Below, one piece after another: positions 11,178 to 24,700 of a stretch of DNA of 64,000 nucleotides. This DNA comes from Capitella teleta (Eukaryota; Annelida; Polychaeta; Capitellidae), in the NCBI GenBank assembly GCA_000328365.1, contig KB307982.1, positions 30,038-94,037 of the forward strand, in the 5' to 3' direction. Numbering within the stretch: position 1 is the first letter of the stretch; each line of letters begins with the position of its first letter. Under the pieces are notes generated by a model. It was given only the letters and a program-made list of their open reading frames with translations, searched no databases and was not told where the DNA came from. The translations under genes and the position numbers were made by a program.

Positions 11178-13160
11178 GCACTAGTAAACCATGTTCAAAC
11201 GCAAAATCCAACACTGGTATCCAAAGCGCTGTCAGGTTGTTACAAGATGCTACTAAGCGAGCGGTGATCGCAATGCCAAGCGCAGCTATAGGCAGCTAGA
11301 AGATGAAGCGAGCTCTAACGGCAGAAAGCGTGCTCTGTGCTCAGCACTGCTTGCCTGCGTAAGACCATGACGGACGTCCGTTGCCCTCAATGCCTTAATC
11401 CATTTGTGCGTTTCCCATTCTAGTGATTGCGGCAGGCGTTGTAAGCCAGAGGCAAAGCAAGATGATCTTCCGACTTCTGTGACCCAGAATGGACCGAGGA
11501 AATTTGGGCGGATCCGTCTCTAGCAATTGGAGTGGGGTTTATTGGAGATAGCGTAGTTCGCGGATGGATAAGGGATACAGGGATTCATCCATTGTGGGAG
11601 ATTATATGCGATTATACCTTCTCACGGTGGCGGGATGGCATACCATTATAATAATGAGGTGATTATATGTACAGGTAAGTAGAACTAAAAAACTAATTAT
11701 GTTGAGGCTTTTAATGAATTGCCAAAAATATTCATTTCTCCAACAGGAGCAGAAGTAATTTTTGTATTTGAGAATGTTTTCCATTATTTTTTTTTATTTT
11801 TATTTTTTTTTTATATTTTTTTTTTGCATTTCAATCGCTATCAGGATTGTGTCCTGAAGCTAAGTATAGCTCCAATAGAATTAGATAATTTTAACATAAC
11901 AGTTTTTATCGATCAGATTCCCATTCAGCTCTCTACAAAGAAATAAATTGTTACTGTTTACAGTCATGCGATTACTCCTACTGATTTGATTAAAAATAAC
12001 AGGGGGATTATATATGTTATATAAAAAGTAATTACTGGAGAGAAATGTGAAGCAAAGTCCGTGATAGAGTGAAACGTGATATCAGGACTCTCGGGAGCTG
12101 AAGCCGATACTCGACAGTGGCTTGTGTATAAAGTGTTACCTGTAGTATGTGTGTATAGTCACTATAAAGTCATCAATAACATATCAGACATGCGAAGAAT
12201 GTTTTTAAAAACACATGAGAAGCCCTGTGGTGGATAAAAAAATTAAAACGCTAAATAACAATGTATCAATATATATTAAGGTAATAAAATAATAATATTA
12301 TAGTAATTGATCACACTACAACAGATCAACACAAAGATGAATTTAATTATATGATTATAATGCATCATTTTCATAGGTACATACATACCTGTACAACATG
12401 CACGTCACTTGTACATCATACACATGTACAAGTATGCTAAATCCGACTTTTGACACTTTAATCGGCAGCAATAATTATATGAATGTTTTAAAAAATAAGG
12501 CCTAATTGGTTATTGGTTTAAATTTAGAATACTGACGATGCTAAAACGTTTATATGTTAAGTGAGAATAAGACAAAATGTTAATGAAATATTAGGAAACT
12601 AACATGCAACCATTAATTTGCTCGACAATGTAGTTTATAATATTACAATCATCTGAGTATCACAAAAATAAGTAAAGTTGTTGCAGTCTGATTCGGCTCT
12701 GCAAACACTGGTTGAAATAGATGGAGACTGGATTGTTGTCTATGTCGAGATGGGACACATGCAGAGTCGGCTTAAGAGTCCCTGGTCAACCGACTGCCAA
12801 GGATGACTTCCATAAAGCAATAATGACGTCATCCTAGGAGGAGCAAGCGAAGATGGACCGTCCTCTGAGATGTCTGATATTCGGGATACAAGTCATGCAC
12901 AAAAAAAAGGACAGCAGGTGACAGTAAGTCGTGCGTGGTTTGTGAAGCAGTCCTTTCACGCATTTTTATCAAGCACGGAAGTTAAGCGTTGTATCACGCA
13001 TGTTCCAGAGGCTTGACCCATATTCCGCAATCCATTGAACATTGAAGAGGTTTTTTTTTTATCTCAAGACTGCAGTGCTCAAATCTCGATGCATTTTAGT
13101 GAATTGGTGGCAGCTAGCCCTCGAAGCTAATCAGATGGCTCAGATGGACTGCCCAGACCC
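11178..13160. other. No gene recognised
   Basis: Mostly AT-rich. A T-rich tract lies at about 11786-11826. A perfect TGACGTCA (CRE-like) site occurs near 12826-12833 in a GC-richer patch, but no coding exon is attached to it. Confidence 0.35.
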
Positions 13161-13167
13161 TGTACCA

Positions 13168-13200
13168 CATTGAAACCCTGTACCACACAGGGTTTCAATG
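13168..13200. repeat. Perfect 14-bp hairpin
   Basis: CATTGAAACCCTGT, a 5-base loop ACCAC, then ACAGGGTTTCAATG. The stem is perfect over 14 bp. Just upstream the loop-side word CCCTGTACCACA is already present once, so the hairpin looks like a local inverted duplication. Confidence 0.75.
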
Positions 13201-16140
13201 AAATACCCAGGAAAGATCTTTCTGTGCTGGCCGGGATATGAACATGACCATCTGAGATTTTGCGGCAGTGAATTTATTATTAATGATAATTATTAGCTCT
13301 CTTTATTTTACTTAATCGTAATTTATTATTCACAGAAAGTTTCTTATTCTGTCGATTACTTAGCTCGGGTTTCCATTATTCCAAATTCTTAATTAATTAA
13401 TAGACTGCTTGAACGCCAAAACCGGTTTCCGTTTTCAACTGAATGGTAAATATAGCAAGTATATAAAAAGAAGGCCTGCCCATGAGTGTTTATACTGGCA
13501 TATTTATTTATTTTTGTAAACTGTGTATCACCCGCTGAAATTACATGTACAGTCTCAATAATCCGACAACGGTTCGTTCCTTTTTCATTATCGTTGGATT
13601 ATTAAGGGAGTGTGATTATCAAAATAATCTTAACTAGGGTCTCAATTGCCTCTCTAACGAGAGTGCTTTTTCTAGTGTACCTTGTTTTGAATCAACTAAT
13701 CACTGTATTACTATACTGAACGTTTGTTGAATTGACATTTGTAACCGAGAAGTTAACAACGGACATATTAGACGGAGCCTAAGATTTCTGCGTGAACGCA
13801 TAATCCTCTCAACACAGGGTGACAAACATAATTCAATAACATGTGCTCCTTTAGTTATATTGATTCGTTTTATTGCCACGATAAATATGTAACAATCAAC
13901 AGACTGTTCATTTAGAACAATCCGTCATTTCATTAAGTTGACATATGGGACAATATACGGGAAGTTTAGTTTTTGTTGCCAAGATTCAACATCGAAGTCA
14001 GAATTTCAGAGAATCGGATAATTGAGTTCATAATTTATAGCACTTGTCCAGATTTGTCCCGAGTGTTAATTGATGCGGATTATTAATGGATTCAGATTTA
14101 AAAAGCTCGGATTAACGATTGTATATATTCACGATTTCCCACCGTTTGCTCAACAGCCTATTGCAGCCATATTTGACCTATGACCCTGTGAACAATCTCT
14201 GTAATCTTTCAGCAATCGCAGTAATCTTAAAGCTCGTTTTTCTAGTCCGTATCGTTGCCCCATTCCAAGTCAGACATAGTAGCGGCTTCCCTATCTGCAG
14301 GTGTCCTCTGGGATCGTGCAGAAGCATATCTGACGCGATAGGACCTTGCCTTGGTTGAGAGATTGATGGTCTATCGAGGCAACATTGAGCAGTATGTTGC
14401 TTCCGCCTCTATGACCAATGGATAAGATTTGGGAGTCAACCTTATTCCGTCAAACGTCTTTATCGATCGATCAGTCCTTTTTTTGGAGAAAGCGTTCATT
14501 GATCTCTCCCCAAATGAAGCTCTGAGTGGTCATTTGGTGCAACTGTAATGCCTCGGTAGTTATTTTGATGCCTCGCTGATTATGCATATACGGTTCAGGT
14601 GATAACTTATGTGTGGCGTCACTGTCTTGTATATTTGTAGGTTTAATAAGAGACAATAGAGTGCAAAAGTCTGACGTTACGGAATAATACTTTGTACATG
14701 CGTGTATAGGGAAGCAAATTTTAAAAAATGCGTCATTTTCTATAAAGTGGACTTCCTTTATAGAGACAAATGCCATGTCAGTTTCTTGCCGAATAAACGC
14801 TCACTCCACTAAACCGTCTTGTAGATGGCCCTTATAGGTATGTGGGAATCTCGGGTCCATATAGTTATGCAATCCTTGAAACAACAGTATCCGTAGCTGG
14901 AAGAACCCCTAAAGAGGCGCATAGTGCATAATGCTTGCGAGTTATTAACGGCATCAGAATATTATCTTCGATATATTATATTTTCGATCCCTTTAAATTT
15001 CAAGTTAATTAGTATTGAGTAATACTGAAAATGTATCCTAAGCTAAAACAAACGCCAGGGTGCTATATTTTTATTGAAACAACTCCACACTTGCTACTGC
15101 ATTTAATTATTCAGTGATCTATTTATTGACCACCTATGGTACTTATTTCAATTATTTAATTTAATAGTGTCATTGGATCAATGGACCGTCACTTGTCCAT
15201 GCAAATATCATGCATTGTTTTGTATAACGATGTGATTAGGTATACACAATAACTAACTAAATTAGCGAGCAATAATGACAAAACAATGTCTTTGGATACC
15301 AGAATGGGGCATGCACATGGCTGACATGCAATATGGAATATTTTCCCTATGACTTAGATTTAGGGTATTATTACAACTTTGCTAAAACATCCTCATACAA
15401 TAATAATAATCTACTAACCATAAAATACAATGGTCAGCACAACGACATTTTTGACATTGTAACAATGTTTGGCAAAAATGCGGAGTTACCAGTAACTCAA
15501 ATGCTATCTGAGAATGCTTTTAGTATCATTCAGAACAAATCCCACACGCATTCATTCTCAAAATAATAAGGAAAGTAGGGCTAATTGAAATCATAGATGT
15601 CCCGGAAGAAAAACAGTCCTTATTAAATGTCGAGTCCATGATTATACACGAACAAAACTATCTTTAAAACATTGCACACGAGTCTCAAAAAGCACACAAT
15701 ATCAATATGGTGTTCGAACTTTCTCGACAGGAGTGACGTCCCAATTCATTGTGTTGTGGTGTACCTAGAAATACATGATCATGATGACATCCTAAATTTC
15801 GCCTGACATGCATGTCTACAAAATAATATTATCAAGAAAAGGTACCGGAAATGCTCATTCGTAGGCATTAGCTATGCAGTTTATTCAAATAGTAGCGGTT
15901 TGGAGGAGCAGATTGCCTAAATTCCCTTGTGATATGTTCCTCGACCATTTTATGTACTATAAATGTATTACATGTATTACGCAATACTATTTTTAACTAG
16001 CTGTATTATTTTCTATTTCCACGCTGTACACTGATAACTTTATCGGATCATTTACACTTCTTATAGGTTATTAACACCGCTTCGTTAATTGCTCGAGCGT
16101 TTCAGCCAACAGTAAACAATTTCAACTATTCAGCTATTCG
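13201..16140. other. No gene recognised
   Basis: AT-rich noncoding sequence. Open frames of 77-101 codons at 14471-14776 (minus) and 15333-15566 (plus) show no family features and no signal or repeat structure. Confidence 0.35.
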
Positions 16141-16162
16141 ATTTTTGTTTCTATTTGCCAGG

Positions 16163-16345
16163 GAGGCGGCAAAGGAATGCAATGAACCGCAGCGACATCC
16201 ACAAAGAGAGAATCCTGGGAGCCGTAATGGACATCTGATGTCACGTGTCCGGATTGATTATTCGGAAGATGAAAGAGCGCCCTTCCGACACCAACCCACT
16301 GCTAGCATCAAGCGTCCAACAACTGCGTTTACAAAAGACTCGTGA
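16163..16345 (+). CDS. Possible terminal coding exon, unrecognised protein
   Basis: A pyrimidine-rich tract ending in TTTGCCAG precedes this open segment, which would make a good splice acceptor, and the frame runs to a TGA at 16343-16345. The predicted tail is hydrophilic, rich in Arg, Glu, Pro and Ser, and includes RVRIDYSEDERAPFRHQP, which resembles a cytoplasmic or disordered C-terminus. I recognise no domain and found no matching upstream exon or nearby AATAAA. It may be a chance frame. Confidence 0.25.
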   Translation, partial: EAAKECNEPQRHPQRENPGSRNGHLMSRVRIDYSEDERAPFRHQPTASIKRPTTAFTKDS

Positions 16346-16399
16346 CAGAAAATCGCAATCAAAGGCAATAACCTACGCAAATCGATTACATGATCACTC

Positions 16400-19300
16400 G
16401 TATAAATAACAAATACGTAAAATACAATTACTTATTTCATGTTTATTGTTTTCCAAGGAAAACTTCCTCTTTGTGAATTTTATTTCTTTCTTTTTTTTTT
16501 CTTTTTTTTTTTTCTTTTTTTTTCTTTTTCTCTTTTTTTGTTTGTTTTGTGAATGTTTTGTTTGGGGGCGGGGGTGTGGGCGTATATATCTTCTTTTTTA
16601 TTTTTTATTTTTATGAAGACGGATCATAACCAGTCATCAGAACACAGCAAAATGAAATCTTGACATGCTTGTGCTGTATGATACCTATTCCCCGTAGATT
16701 CCAAGTTATCGCGGATAGGCCCTTGAAAAAGGCGCAGCCATTCTAGTAATTCTATGTCATTATATGACAATAATTTATTATTTTAACAAATAGCGCTTCG
16801 GATGGGAGAAGACAATATAATTTGCTATAAAGGTGAAAATACAATACCATATAGCATAAATCACTATCTAATACATCTCAGTTGAAAACACCTGCATTCA
16901 TGGTTCAAACTACCTTCGGTAGATGTTACTCTTGTACTTGAAAGTTGGCTCGACATTATGCAATGTAAACAAGACGAAAAAACATAGGTACACACATTTT
17001 TACAGAGCAAATCTTCAAACCCGTGAATAAATTATGCGTGTCTTTGTTGAATGCATTTCTTTTTTTAACGTGCATCCTGGAACAAGATCGTAAGATGGTT
17101 ACGAAATTATTCATCCTAAATCATCCTTTATTTATACAGTCTTGTTTGTGTGATTCAGTAGTATACATATTGAGCGTATACCATAAAGTTTACCTTTTAA
17201 GAGGTCGGTTTTTGGAGGTCCACGGGTCAGATCCGCCCCCGGAAACTGTGGGTCAGACCCACGGGCTTTCCAATGCTTTATAATAAATTCGGTTCACACA
17301 GCCATCGCAAGCTACTTTGATGTTTGAGTTGGCTGTAGAGATTATCAGAAAGGCCATGATGATCGAGTTTACATATCAATCAACAGCTAGATTCTTCATT
17401 AAAATTTGATGACTGTCAGTGTATTACTTGTCATAATTATTAGTTTGAGACGATAGAAACACATCACCTTTGATGAGAAGGCTTGTATATAGTGCGGTCA
17501 CAATAATAAGTTGTGAATTTCAGGGTGAAAAGTAAGCATTCGCCCCGTCTACAGTGGCGAGTGGAATCTCACGTGTAGGTGTGTACGCTACCAAAGCAAT
17601 GTCAAAAGTAATATCGTGAAATATGTCACAGGTGAAATGCAAATAATTAGTAATTCGACCGATGTTTTGCGAGTCATTTTTAGTAGTAACTTATCCATTT
17701 ACTATTGCAAATAACGGTATTTGTTTCATCTCCGTGGCACCTGAGCATCTGAAATGGATCAACAATCTACGAATCCAGCCTCTGATTAAGAGTAACACAA
17801 GCATGCTCACCTCGGGTCATCTGTGTCATTTACTGAAACGGATGCCATTATAGAGACACGCAATGTATGCAAATGCGAACACAGACATGATCTATAAGCT
17901 AAACAAGAATATGTTTTTGTTACATATAATGTTTTATCTGTTTGATATATCATAATTAGGAAAAGTTGATGCTCTGTGTTAATTAGAACCATGACTGCCA
18001 CACTGTATCAAATCACTAACATAAAATTTATTTTACCCAATATGTGCAGTTTAACTGATGATAGATATATTTTAATGTCAATGGAATTAACATACATGTA
18101 TATTCCAGTCATATTGTAACGCATACATTATTTGTAATACTCTGATATGTTTTATGCACATATTTTTCACATACTTTGCCTGCCAATATAACTCTAAATG
18201 CGTTTGCAGTTTTCCATTGGGTGTAAAATTATACCCGGGCTGACTAGAGTCCATGTGACTTTGTTTTTGTGCAGCGCATATCATCCGATCTAAGATGTGG
18301 TCCCCTACTGGAGAGTTGATTGCAGTGGGTTGTAGCACCACATCTTCATTGCAAAAGTATATTATTTTGTCACGTTCCACTATTTATTATATTTATTTAT
18401 TTATTATATATATATATTATCTACTAATCACAAAACAATGTATGTAAATAGATCTTGAAAGCCAGAATCTAAGATACTATGCCAGGTGTGATGATGAATT
18501 AAAGACCAAGAGCAAAACCATGTCTGGTGTCTTATAGCCTTGATTGAGACACAGGCGGCGTTCAAATGTGGCGTTCTTAATGCCAAGGGTTTCAGCAAAC
18601 TCGGTGGCACAAATGCCAGAAGCTTTTGTAAATAACACGAAGACACGAAGACAGGACGCTGTGTCAATGGACATTGCTTTATTGCTTTTTCTCTGTTCTG
18701 GCAAGGGAGAAAGCAGTTTTGGCGTTGATAGTTTTATTGTGTATAGGTCCCTAGTAAACAATGTGCTAACTGTGTGTAACAACTAATGACTAACTCTGTT
18801 ATAACATAAATTGACAAAGAAAAGAAATATCACAAACTTGTTGCTCTTTTACCGGATATCGGATATGTGAACAGCTCAGATATTGGGATACCTGATACCA
18901 TATCAGAATATCTGCGTATTCTTAATTAGAAAACCTATGGATATGACATGATTCATGAAAAGAATCCATTCCATATACACTGCAAATATTAAGGACAATA
19001 CCCTAGAAGCCTATGGTATATGCTGTCCTTGTTCTTTTTTTTTCTTTTTTTTTCTTTTTTCTTTTTCTTTTTGCAACGTTGCAATAAACTGTCAAGCTCT
19101 GTTGTAAGGGACATCTTAGAAGACTGTAAGGTGATTTTATTAAAAGGCAAAACGTCGAAATAGCTTTCGTGGGATCACTTCTCTAACCTAAAAGAACACC
19201 CTTTTCAGATCTGGAATTACTTGTATAATTATATGGTAGTATGGCCTTGGAATGCGTGGATATTGAAGTACCTGGCTGTATTTAATATTAGGAAAGCGTA

Positions 19301-20570
19301 TACAGCAGCCAATACGGAGCGCACGCACTCTGCAAATACTGCTGCTGCTGTATACCAACAATTTCATTGATGTCGCACTCCCGTTTACAGCAACTAGACG
19401 TTGTGTCGGAACAAATAGAAACTTTCTCTGCATTGAGACAATATGTTTAGTATATCAAAGACGAACCCAGATTTCATAAAGTAGATATTTAATGAAAAAA
19501 GAAGAATGCTATATACATGAAAAATAGAGAAGATATAGATCAATGATGCCCGTTTATAAAACGCTTGTCCCGTTCCCTGTAGATAAATCCATAATCAGTT
19601 TTTCGTCTTTTTAACTCCTTGGAAGAAAAAACTGTGCGAAGATGAAAATCGCCCGTAATCAACGGAGCTTCTTAATTTGTCAATCATTTTGATATTGAGA
19701 ATTGAATGTATGATGAAGGAATCTTTTGCTTAATACACTCTGTTCGTCCACGTATTTACTGACATAAGAGATGAAATACAATGCATAAACAGGACATTTT
19801 TCAATCATTACGTTATTATGTGTCTGTATCTTGGCGTGCAGAAACTTTTTGTGTTTTGCGTTTTTATAAATCAATAAATATTATTATATTATAAATATTA
19901 TTACATTACAAAAGACATCTTCTTAGACGCTACATAAGAGACAATTAACTTCACAACGTAGTTCGTTACTCTTTTCTTCTTTTTTTTTTTTAACCTGTTG
20001 GGAGATGTCCGGCTAGGGTTGACTATCTAGATGTCATGAGTGTATTTAGAAATTGTAAGATAGCTCCATCAGCTTCTGAGTTCTTGCAATTTTTTTCTGA
20101 TCTTTGCGGAGAAGGAATAACTGAAGGGTTGCGCAAACGGTCCAGCGTCGTCTGATTCACTGCATGTACAGAAATCCCGTTCAATGAATAATAATATATC
20201 CCAGTTGCTCCTTTATAAACCCCACCAAACCCTTTTTTACCTCTCCTCAGTCTCTCACCTCTGACTCACCGGATTTGCCAAACCCTCCTTCTCCTTCTCA
20301 TGATTTGAATTATCAAAGTTTGGAGTTCTAACTCCCAGTCTGTGTTCTATTCTATGATTAGTTTAGACTAAGCCAAAGGATTTCCTTTCTTTTATTTTTA
20401 ACGTTCTGGGTTTCAATTCAAGCAATATGTAATCCAAGAAACACTCATCTCCGAACTGTGCGGCTTCACGATATCCAGTGTGTTTATTAGAGTCTGTGTC
20501 ACGTGATTTGTTGAGTTTTTGGTGCTCCTTCTGTACGAAGCCATCAGGTCTCGAATTCAACAAAAATGTC
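16400..20570. other. No gene recognised
   Basis: Includes T-rich simple tracts at about 16486-16560 and 19032-19070 and an AT-rich tract near 18382-18425. A pair of overlapping frames near 18428-18786 has a somewhat coding-like composition on the minus strand but no family signature. Nothing else was found. Confidence 0.35.
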
Positions 20571-20890
20571 TACGTGGCAAGCGAACGGAAAATATTAACT
20601 CGCCATATTGTAATTGAACTCGCCAGATATCCTAATGAAATACATGACAAATAATTCCATTTTTATGCCTAATGCATACTGCTCAATTTCTCAATCAATT
20701 TTACTTTACACGTGCATTAATCGTCCTATATGCACTGCCACAACGCGCGGAGTTGACCAAAAAATAATCAACCTTTCACATTTTATTTGGATGGCAAAAT
20801 TGTGATTCGCTTTCGGCGAACTTTCTTGATACTTTTACTCACCAGGGAGAATTTTTAATCTCCTTTGGGGAGTAGTCGAGATTTATTTGG
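20571..20890. mobile_element. Diverged partner of the 748-bp hAT-like element
   Basis: The segment containing AGTTGACCAAAAAATAATC, TTTATTTGGATGG and CTTGATACTTTTACTCACCA, then a GAGAATTTTTA word, aligns with the reverse complement of roughly 4877-5050. The left part (AAGCGAACGG and TTAACTCGCC) aligns with the right end of that element. The middle is shorter and the terminal CAGGG ends are not intact. It is an older, internally deleted copy in the opposite orientation. Confidence 0.5.
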
Positions 20891-21417
20891 AGCTTTGGAA
20901 GCCATATATTAGGACCTGGTGTAATGAGAGGTACCTTTTAATCCATAATTTTGGGTCGAATACAGTTTCCACTCTGCTCGCACATACATTAAACCCCAAA
21001 AGACACGACCACGTACGTTATCAATCATTGCTTCCTTAAAATAAATGCGAATGTACTATTTTGCGTAGCTATATGATATCTCTATGGGATTTTAATAAGG
21101 GATACGCCTGATTAAATTGTCTATAACTAAAATGATTCAGGAATCAATTTCTAGAATACAGATTGCAAAATTATTAAACCAATCAAGTGCATTTGTCAGC
21201 AATGAAAGGCACATGGCTAATCATTCTGGTTATGTCGCATACACGAGTTCGCATAAATGAGCCACCTGAGTATAGGGTCTTGTTATTCTCTCGAGTTCTT
21301 CCCTTTTCAGCGTACTGGCCGTACTGACCCGCATTTTCAATCGTATATAATTTGATTTATTTTTGTTGAGTCCAACAGATTGTGGTGCATCATACATTCT
21401 GGGCTTATTACACCTTG

Positions 21418-21419
<2 letters not shown>

Positions 21420-21451
<32 letters not shown>
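21420..21451. repeat. Poly-T tract
   Basis: An uninterrupted run of about 32 T. It could be a retrotransposed tail on the minus strand, but no associated element was identified. Confidence 0.9.
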
Positions 21452-21452
<1 letters not shown>

Positions 21453-21529
21453 AGGCCCTAAAATAATGGCATTAATTTTGCCGAACACGTCAAAAGGGTG
21501 TACTTTTAATACGTGGTGCTATAACATGA

Positions 21530-21735
21530 CATGACATAACATGATGGGGTTTTACGGCTCCACCCAAACCATTCGAATGATACGGGCGCCAGATCAGAAG
21601 GCCCGGAACCGGGGTTTCCCCCTATTTTTATCAATAAATCCAAAGTGATTTTTATCTTGCATACCACCATAGGCAGTAGTATACGGCGCCCGGCCTTGTT
21701 ACGCAGTTGGACAGCACTGCAGAGTCACCGAAGAA
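21530..21735. repeat. Possible dispersed repeat with GGGGTTTTACGGC motif
   Basis: A GC-richer patch starting GATGGGGTTTTACGGCTCCA and containing GGAACCGGGGTTTCCCCC. The GGTTTTACGGC word recurs near 56193 (GGTGTTTTACGGCAC). The composition differs from the surroundings and it abuts the SINE, suggesting a dispersed repeat; no family can be assigned from sequence alone. Confidence 0.3.
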
Positions 21736-21738
21736 TTA

Positions 21739-21979
21739 CACTTATAATAATAAAATAAATAAAATTTATTTTTGTATAGCGTAAAATTCACAACAATAGT
21801 GCTCTAAAATGCTCGTGTTAGAGGGAAAGTGTGAAGAAGTAACGAATTACGAATAACGAATTACAATTAACAATCATAACGCCCGTGGCCTGATCGGATC
21901 TCGAACCAGGGACCTCGCCCCCCACGGTCTGCATAGAATTGCAGTCAGCCGGTTAAACTGACTGAGCTATTCGGTGCCC
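21739..21979 (-). mobile_element. tRNA-derived SINE
   Basis: Read on the minus strand, the head GGGCACCGAATAGCTCAGTC carries a polymerase III box A (TAGCTCAGTCAGT), and about 50 bases on there is a box B (GGTTCGAGATC) within a tRNA-like stretch. A unique body follows and the element ends in an AT-rich tail with TTTATTTATTTTATTATTA. It is about 240 bp long. The relic at 7412-7512 is from the same family. A flanking target duplication was not securely identified. Confidence 0.65.
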
Positions 21980-21984
21980 TCTTG

Positions 21985-23029
21985 TTGTGTTATACAGCAA
22001 TGATATTCCCATGGAAGTACTAGAATGACTGTGCAATGTTAAAGCGCCCATTCGCAATACTTTAGAATTTAAGGGGACTATTTCCATGTATAGCATAAAG
22101 CACCAGCATGTCGAGTCTTCATTTGGGCTGTTTGTATGGCAAAGTCCCCTTAAATCTGGCTTCAATTCTGACCAATCACGTGACCTTTATAAGCATTCTA
22201 GTTAATCCTTTATACTTCAGTGGATATCCGCACCCCTGTCGTTAGATTCACACGTGCCAAGAAAGAATTGTGGACCAATTAACCTACAAGGCTCGGCTGT
22301 GACAGATGGCACGCAGAATTTCCAAAAGCATGAATCGGTGCAAAGTAAGACGCCATCTATACTTGTCACTTGCCGGAAATCGCGCGCTGAGACTTTTCCC
22401 TTGAATGTCGGATGCATTGCATATCGTGTCTTCAACCCCCCACCCCCTCCCTCCTTTTATATCTACGCTTTTCTCTCAATCCTTGAACTCTTCCTCTTAT
22501 GATGAAGCATGTGATGCCGTTTGATAATATCATGTGTCTATGGTAAACTGCAGCTAATATTACGTTCTCATAAATATGAAATTGGTGGAGAATAATGCAT
22601 GTTCATGTATAGCAATAATAGATAATTCATCATCACGGTACAAACTGTAATTAAGTTTCAGAATCGAATAGAACACCAAATAATTATGATATTGATATAA
22701 CAATCAAAACAATAGCCAGAACTCATCTGGAAACGAAACACTTGAATAAGTTCAGGTTGCAACGAATCTTAAGCATTGTCCATGGGGATCTATAACGACG
22801 TCCTTCATTAGATAGCAACATGATTAGTGCATTGTCCTTTGGCTCAGCGAAAAGAAGCCAAAGAACATTGACACATGATATTTGTATATTCAAGTTTTCG
22901 GCATCATTAGATTTAGTTGCTCCTTGAACTATGCCAGTCAGTCAGGTTATCTCTATTTTTCAACAAGGATGAGACTGGGACCATCGAGTTACTCCTGGTA
23001 ATTGACGTCTCTTTATAGTGAAGAAAGCT
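21985..23029. other. No gene recognised
   Basis: Short open frames on both strands at 21953-22502 overlap and carry no recognisable family; a C-rich tract lies at 22435-22455. Nothing else was seen. Confidence 0.35.
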
Positions 23030-24700
23030 AATGTGCAGGCTAAGGGGTAGAGGAGAGGACCAGGCGCTGTCTGAGGGACGAATGATACCCATGTGGTGGA
23101 GATTCTCGAACTCTTGCTAGGCGGCGCAGAGTTTCTCCGGGTTTAGGCGGTGTGGTCTGGCCCAGTCTGGAGGACCTGTCGTGACCACATGATGGTGCAC
23201 TCCGTGACAAGACTCGTGCCGAGCAAAGACTGGCTGCGTGACTCCCGAAAACTCCTGCAGGAGGAGTGCACAGGGGTCTAGGTGAATGGGAGTCACCCAA
23301 CATCTGACTGCACTTGCTGTGCTGGTTGCTGAAGATCCAACCACGGTAGACATAGTGGTCGCATCCAGGAGGCGACGTCCCGTGACGTCTACGAGTAGGT
23401 AGTGCCGATGTAGAAAGTCCGCTCCAAGCAGGGCACGCTGTACTTCAGCTTGCACCAGACGAGCTGTGAACTTCCTGCTCCCGAGACACAACCTAACGTC
23501 GGTTGACCCATAACGTGGAGATGAAGGCGCCGTTGACTGCCTGGAGCTGCACTGCATCTTGACGCCGTCCGAGGGCTCGACCAGTAGAGGTTGCCGGAAT
23601 GACGGACACTTGTGCACCTGTGTCCACTAGAAACACAAGGCCCTGTGGTGGAGTGTCTAACCGCGAACAAAGTGTCTCGTGAAGGGCACGGACCCACGCT
23701 GGTCACTAGCGAAGGCCCGCCTCGGCGTTTCCCTGGCGCCGTGGTGGTTCTGTTGTCCAGTCGCAGGGCGAGCAGCACCGCTTAGCACTGCGGTCGAACC
23801 GTTGGTGGTACTTACACAGACGGGGGGCGTCCTTGTAGCAGGGAGTGTGAGGACCTCAGGGACGGTAGCGAGCTGTTCCGGGGCTGAGCCGGCGAAGGTG
23901 GAGCCGCACAGGAGACGGCGACCTTGTCAGCTTCCAACACGAGCTCTCACAGGTCCTTAAGCGAAGAAGTGGAGATCGCGTTTCTCACTGCTGCCGGCAT
24001 GGCCCGTAAAAAAAGGCTGCGCAGCAACAACAAAAAAAATGTTGAGGGCCAGGATTCGGTCAGCGAGCTCCGAGGGTTTACGATCACCCAGGTCAGGTAC
24101 CGCTAGTAGGCGCTCTCCTCTCTCTGCATCAGTCGGCCCAAACGCCCCGAGTAGTTAATCCTTGAGGCATTGCTATACTTAGTATCACCAGCTGGCGGGT
24201 ATTGCAGGACAGACGTGGCTCAACATGTACTACCACCACGTGGTAGTACATGTACTTTGTTTTATCTGCGACGATGCCACGCAACATGAACTGCGCTTCG
24301 GCTTGGAAAAAACAAGCGGCAGATCTGAAACACCAAAAACTAGGCAACTTGACTGAGATTGCAGCTGCTACAGCGGTAGCGGCGGCGGCAGCATTAGCTT
24401 CTGGCATGTCTGGTTTGTAGAAGCGGCTAACGTGGTTGCACGACTAGGCGGTGACGGGGCTGCAGAGAGTATCTGCACCCCAGACGGATACAACTGATAG
24501 CATATGCAAATCAACGTTTCATAGTCACCAACTGTAGGAGCTCAATGAGGGACACACGTCAATTGAGCTCTACTGAATCCACTGTCTTTATTGAAGAGCA
24601 TGCCTTGTATATATACACACCGCTGAATGCAGACGGGGGATCCCCTGAGCATGTCCGCTCAATCGCAGTTCATCGATGAACTGAGTTGGTAGGGGCAACA
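23030..24700 (-). mobile_element. Ty3/Gypsy LTR retrotransposon fossil, 5' half only
   Basis: This is a broken element on the minus strand. Reading from its 5' end it has an LTR (24533-24700), a primer-binding-like segment directly after it, a Gag remnant starting MPEANAAAAATAV with further Gag-like sequence, a protease region including LLGADFLHRHYLLVDV, and the very start of the reverse transcriptase (GIIRPSDSAWSSPL). It stops there: RNase H, integrase and the 3' LTR are absent. The reading frame is broken several times besides the loss of the 3' half. Its LTR and the first bases after it are clearly related to those of the element at 39836-42373, so both belong to one family. The high GC content contrasts with the flanks. 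Confidence 0.85.
24533..24700 (-). repeat. LTR of the minus-strand Ty3/Gypsy fossil
   Basis: On the minus strand it begins TGTTG and ends CTACA and contains a TATATATA stretch and an AATAAA signal, as expected for a compact LTR of about 168 bp. It aligns with both LTRs of the plus-strand element near 40 kb, but is clearly more diverged from them than they are from each other. Confidence 0.8.

Noticed and set aside
23389-23960. Frames on both strands near 23.4-24.0 kb as separate genes
   Set aside because: They are shadow frames of the Ty3/Gypsy fossil on the minus strand.
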